From contig JAFAAX010000124.1 in the NCBI GenBank assembly GCA_023426345.1, positions 1-6,733 of the forward strand: a stretch of DNA of 6,733 bases. The letters are read 5' to 3'. Each line of letters opens with the position of its first letter. The first letter of the stretch is position 1. Below the pieces are notes generated by a model, which was given only the letters and a program-made list of their open reading frames with translations, did no database searches and was not told the origin of the DNA. Made by a program: the position numbers and the translations under genes. Below, one piece after another: positions 1 to 5,734 of the stretch. Source of the DNA: Actinomycetes bacterium. GTDB taxonomy: Bacteria; Actinomycetota; Actinomycetes; Actinomycetales; Actinomycetaceae.

Positions 1-1
1 C

Positions 2-256
2 CCCAGCCCCGTCCTAGTCGGGCTGTCCGCCGACACCCGGCGCGCGATGCGCGCCGGGTGCGCGGTGCTCGCGACGGCCGGACCCGTCGGCGCCGTGACG
101 TCCGGCCTGTTCAGCCCCACCCTCGGGCACGCGATCGCGATGGCGCTGGTCGACGCCTCCGTCGCGGCCCAGGGCACCGCGCTGTCCGTCGACGTCCGCG
201 GCCGCGCCGAGTCCGCGACCGTCGTCCCCCTGCGCTTCTACACCCGCCCGTCGTGA
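2..256 (+). CDS. gcvT: Aminomethyltransferase (glycine cleavage T protein), C-terminal part
   Basis: GcvT takes the aminomethyl group from lipoylated H protein and passes its one-carbon unit to tetrahydrofolate, releasing ammonia; it is cytoplasmic. Only the last 84 residues are in the window, and the gene runs off the left edge, so the folate-binding and catalytic part cannot be checked. What is visible is the family's C-terminal beta-barrel: a GAVTSGLFSPTLG stretch near residues 46-58 of the fragment, then a glycine-rich turn, VDVRGR, and an ending VVPLRFYTRPS that matches the usual 'v.vRg...a.vv.lpFy.R' tail. The usual Pro before Phe-Tyr is Arg here. The reading frame is open from base 2 and ends at TGA 254-256. 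gcvH starts 48 bp downstream on the same strand, so the two are probably co-transcribed. The family call is secure because both motif and neighbour agree. Confidence 0.9.
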   Translation, partial: PSPVLVGLSADTRRAMRAGCAVLATAGPVGAVTSGLFSPTLGHAIAMALVDASVAAQGTALSVDVRGRAESATVVPLRFYTRPS

Positions 257-267
257 CCCGACCCCGC

Positions 268-285
268 GGGGACGCCCTCGTCCCC
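268..285 (+). other. Hairpin between gcvT and gcvH
   Basis: GGGGACG (268-274) pairs perfectly with CGTCCCC (279-285) around a CCCT loop, giving a 7-bp GC-rich stem in the 48-bp gap between gcvT and gcvH. No T-run follows, and the gcvH SD lies 7 bases downstream, so it does not look like an intrinsic terminator. An overlapping palindrome CCCCGCGGGG (262-271) offers a competing fold. It may be an RNA-processing or stability element that sets the ratio of the two proteins, or simply chance pairing in GC-rich DNA. Confidence 0.35.
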
Positions 286-304
286 GCTCCCGAGAGGAGA
301 CCCC

Positions 305-691
305 ATGAGTGACACGCCCCAGGACCTGTCCTACACCCCCGAGCACGAGTGGATCGACCGCGCGGCGCCCGCCCGCGTCGGCATCACCCACGTGGCCGTC
401 GACCAGCTCAAGGACATCGTCTACGTCGACCTGCCCCAGCCCGGCGCCCCGCTGGTCGCCGGGCAGGTGTGCGGCGAGGTCGAGTCCGTGAAGTCGGTGG
501 CGGAGCTGTACTCACCGGTGAGCGGCACCGTCGTCGACGTCAACCAGGACGTCGTCGACGCGCCCGAGACGATCAACGACGGCCCCTACGAGGCGTGGCT
601 GTTCACCGTCGACGTCGCCGACGGCGGACGGCCCGCCACGCTGCTGACGGCCGCCCAGTACGACGAGGCGGTGGCCGCGGCGGCCCAGTGA
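305..691 (+). CDS. gcvH: Glycine cleavage system H protein
   Basis: GcvH is the small lipoyl-carrying shuttle of the glycine cleavage complex. Its lipoyl arm accepts the aminomethyl group from the P protein, presents it to the T protein and is reoxidised by the L protein. The 128-residue product has the normal family length. Diagnostic stretches are YTPEHEW (10-16), ARVGIT (23-28), DIVYVDLP (37-44) and VCGEVESVKS (55-64), with Lys63 as the lipoylation site, followed by YSPVSGTVVDVN (69-80) and the conserved INDGPYEAWLF (around 90-100). The ATG at 305 is preceded by a strong SD, GAGAGGAG (292-299), 5 bases upstream. It follows gcvT by 48 bp, which suggests one transcript; gcvP and the lipoate ligase genes are not in view. 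It converges with the esterase gene, with only 7 bp between the stop codons. Confidence 0.97.
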   Translation: MSDTPQDLSYTPEHEWIDRAAPARVGITHVAVDQLKDIVYVDLPQPGAPLVAGQVCGEVESVKSVAELYSPVSGTVVDVNQDVVDAPETINDGPYEAWLFTVDVADGGRPATLLTAAQYDEAVAAAAQ

Positions 692-693
692 CC

Positions 694-714
694 GGCCCTC
701 ATCCGGACAGGGTC
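694..714. terminator. Possible short hairpin at the convergent gene junction
   Basis: GGCCCT (694-699) can pair with AGGGTC (709-714), including one G-T wobble, with a TCCGGA palindrome in the loop. It straddles the stop codon of the esterase and begins just past the gcvH stop. As the only structure between two convergent genes it could slow transcription from both sides. The stem is short and neither side has a T-run, so this is a weak candidate and termination may instead be factor-dependent. Confidence 0.2.
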
Positions 715-1832
715 CGCGAGAAGAACACGACGCCGTAGGGGATCGCCGCCCGCGCATAGACCCAGGCGTGGTCGAAGTGCGGCAACGACTGCGTGGCGAC
801 GTCGAAGCCGGCGGCGCGCAGGGGATCCGCCAGCGCCTGGGCGGCGAGCACGGCGCCGTCGGCCTCCTTCGCGTCGATCGAGAGGAACACGTGCCGGCCG
901 TCCCCATGCAGGCCGGAGACGTAGGCGGCGATGTTGTGGGCGGCGAACTCCTGATCCGTCGCGAGCATCGCGTGCCCGCCGCTGCCGGGATCCGCGTACC
1001 CCGCGATCGACACGACCGTGCCGTACAGGTCCGCGTGGCGCAGGCCCTGGTCGAGCGCGCAGTACGCCCCGGAGGAGAAGCCGCCGATCGCCCGGTGGGC
1101 CGCATCGGCGGCCGTCCGATACGTCGCGTCCGCCCACGGGATGACGACGGTGGTCAGATACGTCTCCACCTGGGATCCGCCCGTCGTGGAGTCCAGGCAC
1201 TCCGTGTCGCCCGCCGACGGGCCCGTCCCGTTGACGTCGGCGGACACGACGATCATCGGCACGGACTGCCCGGAGGCGATGAGGACGTCCATCGTGTGCG
1301 CGATGTTGCCCGCGGACACCCAGTCCCCCGCCTTGCCCGGCGACCCGTGGACGAGGTAGAGGACCGGGTAACGGGCCGATCCTGAGGGGTCGTACCCCGG
1401 CGGCGTGTAGACCCAGGTCAGCGCGTCGGTCGGCATCTTGAGGGCCGCCGGGACCGGGACCGTCGCGGAGTGGACGGCGCCGCGGGTCTGATCGCCCTCC
1501 GTCTCCGCCGCGGTCGCCACCTCGGTGGCCGGCGCGTGGCCGATCCCCCACGAGGACATCGTCACCCGGAGCATCTCGGTGGTCGGGATGTAGCCGACAT
1601 AGGCGTTGACGCCGATCGCCAGGCCCACCACCACCGTGGGCACGGCGAGCACCGCGCCCGGCCACGCGCGCCGCCCTCGTCGATGACGGATCGCCATCCA
1701 GACGACCAGCACGACGGCGGCCGCCACCAGCGCGACGGCGACGGTCCAGGAGCTGATCCAGTCCCCTCCCGAGCCCAGGGCGCGGAGCACGTCGGGAGGC
1801 ACCGTGACATCGTCGCCGTCCGCAGGCGCCAC
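699..1832 (-). CDS. Membrane-anchored alpha/beta-hydrolase, esterase D type; candidate aminoacyl-lipid hydrolase
   Basis: The 377-residue product has two membrane segments near the N-terminus (about 27-47 and 58-79) joined by a very basic loop (RHRRGRR). By the positive-inside rule this puts the large C-terminal domain outside the cell. That domain has the esterase D/mycolyltransferase-type layout: LYLVHGSPGKAGDW (about 158-171), which resembles the oxyanion-loop region, a nucleophile elbow GGFSSG with Ser253, a likely acid near Asp320 in FLSIDAKEAD, and a HAW motif with His355. The GTG at 1832 was chosen because AAAGGAG (1839-1845) lies 6 bases upstream. An ATG at 1931 would extend the protein into the divergent gene and adds a segment with no recognisable character. 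It is divergent from a lipid aminoacyltransferase gene. Alanyl-phosphatidylglycerol hydrolases are known partners of such enzymes, so that role is inferred. A different surface acyl-ester substrate remains possible. Confidence 0.85.
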   Translation of the reverse strand: MAPADGDDVTVPPDVLRALGSGGDWISSWTVAVALVAAAVVLVVWMAIRHRRGRRAWPGAVLAVPTVVVGLAIGVNAYVGYIPTTEMLRVTMSSWGIGHAPATEVATAAETEGDQTRGAVHSATVPVPAALKMPTDALTWVYTPPGYDPSGSARYPVLYLVHGSPGKAGDWVSAGNIAHTMDVLIASGQSVPMIVVSADVNGTGPSAGDTECLDSTTGGSQVETYLTTVVIPWADATYRTAADAAHRAIGGFSSGAYCALDQGLRHADLYGTVVSIAGYADPGSGGHAMLATDQEFAAHNIAAYVSGLHGDGRHVFLSIDAKEADGAVLAAQALADPLRAAGFDVATQSLPHFDHAWVYARAAIPYGVVFFSRTLSG

Positions 1833-1885
1833 TCGCCACTCCTTTCCGGTGTCCGCCGGCCCGCGCCGGTGACACACTGGTCGCC
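1833..1885. promoter_or_regulatory. Divergent promoter region with overlapping repeats
   Basis: This 53-bp gap must hold the promoters of both the esterase (leftward) and the DUF2156 operon (rightward). CCGGTG occurs at 1846-1851 and 1866-1871, starts 20 bp apart. The second copy forms an imperfect dyad, CCGGTG-ACA-CACTGG (1866-1880, one mismatch). A perfect CCGGC-CCGC-GCCGG inverted repeat spans 1856-1869. For the rightward gene there is no SD, and a weak -10-like CACACT (1873-1878) ends 7 bases before the ATG, the spacing expected of a leaderless transcript. The dyad overlaps this -10, so it is a plausible operator. The leftward gene has a proper SD (1839-1845). The promoter assignments are inference from spacing only. 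Confidence 0.4.
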
Positions 1886-3571
1886 ATGTCTTCCGGTGCC
1901 ATTCTGCTGCCACGGCGTTCGTCCACGCCACTGGACGAGGAGCGGCGGCGGGGCGCCATCCAGTCCCTGGCCTCCCGCGCGCTGCTCGTGCTGTCGATCC
2001 TCACGGTGATCGCCTCCCTGCGCCCGGCCATGCGATGGATCGCCATCGACCTGTTCCCCGAGGTCACCGCCCGCACCGCCCGATCCGGGCTGCTCCTCCT
2101 CGCGATCGCGCTGGCCATCCTCGCGCGAGGGCTCCGTCGAGGGCACCGCACCGCGTGGCTGCTCTCGACGGTGGCGCTGGCCCTCGGCGTGATCCTCCAC
2201 ATCGTGCACGGGACGGAGCTGCTGGTGTCGCTGCTCACCGCGGCGGGCGCCGTGTGGCTGGGGCTGCAGCGCCGGGCCTTCCCCGTTCGATTGACCCGGC
2301 CCTCCCTCCGCCGCCTGGCAGCGGGGCTGGTGGCCGTCGGGGTCCTGGTGGCGGGCCTGGGCCTGATCGTCTTCGTCCGCAACGCCTCCTGGCACCACGT
2401 CCTGCGCGAGGTCGACGTGGTCCTGCTGATCGTGTTCCTCATCGCGATGGCATGGTCCCTGTTCTCCCCGGTGCGCACCCCCCACCTGTCCGCCTTCGAG
2501 CATCGCGCTCGCCGCGAGCAGGCCCGCGCCGTCGTCGAGCGCCACGGCACGGGGAGCCTGGACTGGTTCGCGCTGCGCGACGACAAGGACTGGTTCTTCA
2601 GCGGCTCGTCCGTGGTCGCCTACTCGGCGCGCGGGGGCGTCTGCATGGTCTCCCCCGACCCCATCGGGCCGCCCGATGAGCGGGAGGCGGTCTGGGCCGA
2701 GATGACCGCCTACGCCCGCGACCTCGGGACCTCGCTGTGCGTCGTCGGCGCCTCACAGGACTGGCTGCCCCTCTACGAGTCCACGGGACTGCGCACCGTC
2801 TACCTGGGCGACGAGGCCGTCGTCGACTGCGCGGCCTTCACCCTGGAGGGGCACTCCCACAAGGCGCTGCGCCAGGCGGTCAACCGCGTGGCGCGCGGAG
2901 GGTGGACCACGCGGCTCGTCGATCCGCTCTCCCTGCCCGAGGACGACCGGCGCGCGATCGAGGAGATGGTCGGACAATCCCGGCGCGGCGACACGGAACG
3001 CGGATTCTCGATGACGCTGTCGCGCCTGTTCGACCCCGATGACCGCGGTCTGCTGATGTCCGTGACGCGCTCGCCCGAGGGCCGCGTCGACGCCGTGTGC
3101 CAGTGGGTCCCCGCCCGGGCGCTGGACGGCTGGTCGCTGGACCTCATGAGGAGGCGGCTGCGGGACCAGGACGGCCAGGCGCTGGACCTGCCCAACGGGC
3201 TCATCGACGCCACCATCGTCGCCACGATCGAGGAGATCGCCGCCCGCGGCCGGCGGGGCGAGTCCGGTGGGCACGCCCTCACCCTCAACTTCGCGGTGAT
3301 GCGCGACCTGTTGGAGCCGGCGGCGGACCGGCCCGGGTCCGCGCTGGACGCCGCGATCCGTCCTCTGCTGAGATCCCTGTCCCGCACCACGCAGATGGGA
3401 TCGCTCAGCCGCTTCAACGAGAAGTTCGACCCGTGGTGGATGCCGCGCTACGTCGTGCTGGACGCGCCCGAGTACGTCGCCGGGCAGGCCCTGGCCCTCG
3501 CCGACGCGGAGGGGCTCACCGAGCTTCCCGTCATCGGCCGCCTGCTGGGGCGCGCGGGCGGCGCGCGGTGA
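1886..3571 (+). CDS. MprF-like lipid aminoacyltransferase (DUF2156 domain)
   Basis: Members of this family transfer an amino acid from an aminoacyl-tRNA to a membrane lipid, classically lysine or alanine onto phosphatidylglycerol, which lowers surface negative charge and protects against cationic peptides. The 561-residue product has about six membrane segments (roughly 30-50, 66-82, 88-106, 109-127, 144-164, 176-194). A cytoplasmic DUF2156 domain of GNAT-like fold follows (about 207-525). Family marks are MVSPDPIGP (254-262), the region AALRQAVNRVARGG-like at 327-339 (KALRQAVNRVARGG) and the closing SLSRFNEKFDPWWMPRYVV (506-524). The membrane part is shorter than the 14-segment MprF, which carries a separate flippase portion, so synthesis and translocation may be split here. 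The lipid and amino acid cannot be read from sequence. The ATG has no clear SD; a leaderless -10 fits. The stop overlaps the next gene's start. Confidence 0.88.
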   Translation: MSSGAILLPRRSSTPLDEERRRGAIQSLASRALLVLSILTVIASLRPAMRWIAIDLFPEVTARTARSGLLLLAIALAILARGLRRGHRTAWLLSTVALALGVILHIVHGTELLVSLLTAAGAVWLGLQRRAFPVRLTRPSLRRLAAGLVAVGVLVAGLGLIVFVRNASWHHVLREVDVVLLIVFLIAMAWSLFSPVRTPHLSAFEHRARREQARAVVERHGTGSLDWFALRDDKDWFFSGSSVVAYSARGGVCMVSPDPIGPPDEREAVWAEMTAYARDLGTSLCVVGASQDWLPLYESTGLRTVYLGDEAVVDCAAFTLEGHSHKALRQAVNRVARGGWTTRLVDPLSLPEDDRRAIEEMVGQSRRGDTERGFSMTLSRLFDPDDRGLLMSVTRSPEGRVDAVCQWVPARALDGWSLDLMRRRLRDQDGQALDLPNGLIDATIVATIEEIAARGRRGESGGHALTLNFAVMRDLLEPAADRPGSALDAAIRPLLRSLSRTTQMGSLSRFNEKFDPWWMPRYVVLDAPEYVAGQALALADAEGLTELPVIGRLLGRAGGAR

Positions 3572-4371
3572 ACCCCGCGGTCCTGGTCGCTGTGGTCGCG
3601 ACGGCGGGATTCGGCGCGGCGACCCTGATGCAGGGACTGGGGACCCGCCGGTCGGCCGGGGGGCTCCGGGCCTTCCTCAATCCCCTGGTGCTGGGCGGGC
3701 TGGCCCTGGACGGCGCATCCGGCCTGCTGTCCCTGGTCGCGCAGTCCCGGCTGCCCCTGTTCCTGGTCCAGACGATCATCGCCTCGGCCGTCGTGGTCGT
3801 CGTCCTGGCGGCGCCCCGGTTCCTCGGAGTGCCGCGACGCGGGCAGGACGTGGCCGCCGCGCTGGCGACGATGGGTTGCCTGGTCGTCCTGGCCGCGGCC
3901 GCGGGACCCGAACGTCCGGTGCACACCGACGATCTGCTGATCGTGGTGCTGGCGGGGTCGGGCGTCCTGGCCGTGGCGACCGCCCTGGCCTACCGGAGGG
4001 GACGGCCGTGGGTGATGGCCGTGTGCTCGGCGCTCGGGTACTCGGGCGCGGCGATCGGCGTGCGGGCCGCGCATCTGGACGGATCCCTGTGGGCGCTCGT
4101 CTGGCAGCCGGCGGCCCTGGCGATCGTCGTGTCGGGGGCGGTCGGCATCGTCGCGTACATGCGCGCCCTGGAGTCGGGCTCGGTCGGGATGGTGGCCGCG
4201 GTCGGCTCCGTCATCGAGGTCGTCGTCCCCGGCGTCGTCGGTCTGCTGGTCCTGGACGACCGGACCCGGCCGGGGTGGGGGCCCGCGGCGGCGGCGGCCT
4301 GCGTCATCGCCCTGGCCTGCTGCGTCGCGCTGGGCTTCAGCCCGGCGGCGAGTGCCGCCGAGGAGGGGTGA
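3568..4371 (+). CDS. DMT-like multi-spanning membrane protein, translationally coupled to the lipid aminoacyltransferase
   Basis: The 267-residue product is almost entirely hydrophobic, with about nine possible membrane segments (near 2-22, 37-57, 63-82, 93-112, 122-141, 148-168, 175-199, 204-229, 237-257) and a short charged tail. The internal pattern, including LPLFLVQTIIAS (62-73) and an Ala/Gly-rich second half with MRALESGSVGMVAAVGSV (198-215), recalls the drug/metabolite transporter (DMT/EamA-like) superfamily. There is no catalytic motif. Start choice: the GTG at 3568 overlaps the preceding stop as GTGA, a typical coupled arrangement, and places the first membrane segment at the N-terminus. 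An in-frame ATG at 3097 would lie deep inside the upstream gene. The tight coupling suggests it acts with the aminoacyl-lipid synthase, perhaps moving the product lipid. ArnE/ArnF show that small DMT-type proteins can move lipid-linked substrates, but that role here is inference, and a metabolite exporter is the alternative. Confidence 0.8.
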   Translation: MNPAVLVAVVATAGFGAATLMQGLGTRRSAGGLRAFLNPLVLGGLALDGASGLLSLVAQSRLPLFLVQTIIASAVVVVVLAAPRFLGVPRRGQDVAAALATMGCLVVLAAAAGPERPVHTDDLLIVVLAGSGVLAVATALAYRRGRPWVMAVCSALGYSGAAIGVRAAHLDGSLWALVWQPAALAIVVSGAVGIVAYMRALESGSVGMVAAVGSVIEVVVPGVVGLLVLDDRTRPGWGPAAAAACVIALACCVALGFSPAASAAEEG

Positions 4372-4383
4372 TCCCCTGCGATC

Positions 4384-4407
4384 CCGTCTTTCCTCCCCGG
4401 GAGACGG
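4384..4407 (+). terminator. Possible terminator hairpin after the DMT-like gene
   Basis: CCGTCTTTC (4384-4392) can pair with GGGAGACGG (4399-4407) over a 6-base loop, giving nine pairs of which two are G-T. It begins 13 bases after the stop codon of the membrane protein, the usual place for a terminator. There is no T-run on the + strand, so it may act by pausing or by protecting the mRNA 3' end rather than as a classical intrinsic terminator. Confidence 0.4.
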
Positions 4408-4420
4408 AGACGCCATCGAC

Positions 4421-4450
4421 GGGCCGGACGGGCGCGGGCCGAACGGGCGC
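4421..4450 (+). repeat. Two 15-bp tandem repeats
   Basis: GGGCCGGACGGGCGC (4421-4435) is followed directly by GGGCCGAACGGGCGC (4436-4450), with one mismatch, and by a partial third unit GGGCGC (4451-4456). It lies in the 219-bp gap upstream of the ABC transporter, about 140 bp before the chosen start. It could be slippage in GC-rich DNA or part of an upstream regulatory site; nothing identifies a binding protein. Confidence 0.6.
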
Positions 4451-4477
4451 GGGCGCCGCCCTCGCCAATGGGCAGGT

Positions 4478-4491
4478 CCCGCGAACGCGGG
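4478..4491. promoter_or_regulatory. Palindrome upstream of the ABC transporter gene
   Basis: CCCGCG-AA-CGCGGG (4478-4491) is a perfect dyad of 6 bp half-sites. Outer AGGT (4474-4477) and ACCT (4497-4500) also face each other. It sits about 100 bp upstream of the likely transcription start, so it could be an operator for a dimeric regulator or, if transcribed, a small hairpin. Such GC palindromes occur by chance fairly often in this composition. Confidence 0.3.
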
Positions 4492-4578
4492 CCGGCACCT
4501 GCGCGGACCCGTCGACCGTGACGGATGTCAGGGATGGACCTGCGACAGCCGGCTCTTCCGCCGCCGGTCGCGGCTCCC

Positions 4579-4591
4579 GACAATAGAGCCA
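4579..4591 (+). promoter_or_regulatory. Leaderless-type -10 element of the ABC transporter gene
   Basis: GACAAT (4579-4584) fits the actinobacterial -10 pattern (A at position 2, T at position 6). It ends 6 bases before the ATG at 4591, which puts the likely +1 on the A of the start codon. It is one of the few AT-richer spots in the gap, and no SD precedes this ATG. A -35 is not clear (CTTCCG at 4555-4560 is a poor match). This supports 4591 over the earlier in-frame ATG at 4525, which also lacks an SD. Confidence 0.55.
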
Positions 4592-5631
4592 TGGACAACG
4601 CGACCCCCACCTCCATCACGTCCACCGGCGCCGCCGGTGCGGCCTCGCCGCTTCCCGCGCCCCCGGCGTCGAGTCCCGGACCGGTCAACGCCCTCGAGGT
4701 CGCGCACCTCACGAAGACCTTCGGCGGCACACGCGCCCTGGACGACCTCTCCGTGAGCGTCCCCGTCGGACAGATCGTCGCGCTGCTCGGGCAGAACGGC
4801 GCCGGCAAGACGACCCTCCTCGACATCGCCCTGGGCCTGCAACGTCCGGACGCGCCCGGGCCCGGCGACGCGCCCGTCGGCGGCGCCCGCCTGTTCGGCA
4901 TGGCCCCGCGCGGGGCCATCCGCCGCTCGCTGGTGGGCGTCGTCCACCAGACCGGCGCGCTCCTGCCCGAGTACACGGTCCGCCAGACGCTGCAGGTCTT
5001 CGGGGGGATGCACGCCCACAGCCTGCCGCTCGGCCAGGTCCTCGAGCAGGCCGACCTCACGACGCTGGCCGGGCGGCGCGTCGGCAAGCTCTCCGGCGGC
5101 GAGCAGCAGCACGTCCGCTTGGCCCTCGCCCTGCTGCCCGACCCGCTCCTCCTCGTCCTCGACGAGCCCACCGCCGGCATGGACGCCCTGGCCCGCCGCG
5201 CGTTCTGGCAGCTCATGCGGGCCCAGGCGGATGCCGGCCGCACCATCGTCTTCGCCACCCACTACCTGGCCGAGGCCCAGGACTTCGCGCAGCGCACCAT
5301 CATCGTCAAAGCCGGCCGCATCGTCGCCGACGCGCCCACCGACGAGCTACGGCACCGCAACACCAGCAGCTCGCTGAGACTCTGCCTGCCTGACGAGGGC
5401 GGCGCCGGCGCGCACGCGGCGGGCGATGCGGACCGGGCGGACCTCGAGCGGAGGCTCCGCGCCCTGCCGGGCTCCGACGACTGGCTCATCGAATGGCCCG
5501 AGGGGGCCGTGACGATCCAGGGATCCGGCCTGGACGCGGCCGCGCGGCTGCTGCTGGGGGTGCCCGGCGCCCACGACCTGGAGATCGTGCCGTCCTCCCT
5601 GGAGGACGTCTTCGCCGAGCTCACCCGCTGA
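4591..5631 (+). CDS. ABC transporter ATP-binding protein (ABC-2/DrrA-type exporter)
   Basis: This cytoplasmic ATPase would power an exporter together with the permease downstream. The 346-residue product begins with about 32 low-complexity Ala/Pro/Ser residues, then a complete nucleotide-binding domain: Walker A GQNGAGKTT (67-75, Lys73), Q-loop Gln120 in VVHQTGALLPEYTV, signature LSGGEQQHVRLA (167-178), Walker B LLLVLDEP (186-193, Asp191, catalytic Glu192), D-loop AGMD (195-198) and switch His224 in FATHYL. All catalytic residues are present. A Pro/Gly-rich stretch (86-98) lengthens the loop after Walker A. The C-terminal 90 residues, ending SLEDVFAELTR, are of the CcmA/DrrA type found with ABC-2 permeases. 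The ATG at 4591 was preferred because of its leaderless -10; a start at 4525 would add 22 residues without an SD. The substrate is not predictable; antibiotics, peptides and lipids are all known for this class. Confidence 0.93.
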   Translation: MDNATPTSITSTGAAGAASPLPAPPASSPGPVNALEVAHLTKTFGGTRALDDLSVSVPVGQIVALLGQNGAGKTTLLDIALGLQRPDAPGPGDAPVGGARLFGMAPRGAIRRSLVGVVHQTGALLPEYTVRQTLQVFGGMHAHSLPLGQVLEQADLTTLAGRRVGKLSGGEQQHVRLALALLPDPLLLVLDEPTAGMDALARRAFWQLMRAQADAGRTIVFATHYLAEAQDFAQRTIIVKAGRIVADAPTDELRHRNTSSSLRLCLPDEGGAGAHAAGDADRADLERRLRALPGSDDWLIEWPEGAVTIQGSGLDAAARLLLGVPGAHDLEIVPSSLEDVFAELTR

Positions 5632-5635
5632 CACC

Positions 5636-5701
5636 CACCGAACTCGCGGCAGAAGATCACCGAACTCGGCGGAGAAGATCACCGAACTCGCGGGGGTCGG
5701 A
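5636..5701 (+). repeat. Three 22-bp tandem repeats between ATPase and permease genes
   Basis: Three contiguous units, 5636-5657, 5658-5679 and 5680-5701, each begin CACCGAACTCG. The first two end in AGAAGAT, and the third diverges after its GCGGG. Each carries a CCG/CGG dyad, and the middle copy has an exact CCGA-AC-TCGG. The 22-bp period is close to two helical turns, so a protein bound to each unit would sit on the same face of the DNA. The block lies just after the ATPase stop and ends 33 bp before the permease ATG. It may be an operator array for a separate permease promoter, a leader RNA element, or a dispersed intergenic repeat. Confidence 0.85.
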
Positions 5702-5717
5702 TCGCCGCCACGCCTAG

Positions 5718-5734
5718 AAGGAAGGACCCTTCCC
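5718..5734 (+). promoter_or_regulatory. Shine-Dalgarno site held in a small hairpin before the permease gene
   Basis: The permease SD, AAGGAAGGA (5718-5726), lies 8 bases before the ATG. Its GGAAG (5720-5724) can pair with CTTCC (5729-5733) around a GACC loop, directly against the start codon. The stem is only 5 bp, so it would reduce rather than abolish ribosome access, and could be opened by ribosomes arriving from upstream or by a factor. The SD assignment is firm; its masking is inference. Confidence 0.5.

Noticed and set aside
1..304. Glycine riboswitch for the gcv genes
   Set aside because: The gcv operon's leader lies outside the window. The gcvT-gcvH gap is only 48 bp and contains just a simple hairpin.
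1833..1931. ATG start at 1931 for the esterase, adding 33 residues
   Set aside because: It would overlap the divergent aminoacyltransferase gene and gives an Arg/Trp/His-containing leader of no recognisable type. The GTG at 1832 has an SD at ideal spacing.
586..2586. Very long open frame on the - strand (666 codons) crossing gcvH, the esterase and the aminoacyltransferase gene
   Set aside because: It is rich in Arg, Ser and Pro with no domain, and overlaps three genes with clear family motifs. Such open antisense frames are expected at this GC content.
3097..3567. Extension of the DMT-like protein to an ATG at 3097
   Set aside because: The extra 157 residues are read out of frame through the conserved DUF2156 C-terminus and are Arg/Pro-rich. 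The GTGA overlap start fits far better.
4525..4590. Upstream ATG at 4525 as start of the ABC ATPase
   Set aside because: There is no SD, and the -10-like GACAAT lies downstream of it. It is kept only as a less likely alternative.
3990..5258. Long - strand open frame over the DMT-like gene, gap and ATPase gene
   Set aside because: It covers well-supported + strand genes, has no motif, and is compositionally typical of a GC-rich shadow frame.
5636..5701. Tandem repeats as a CRISPR array
   Set aside because: The units are contiguous without unique spacers, only three copies exist, and no cas gene is present.
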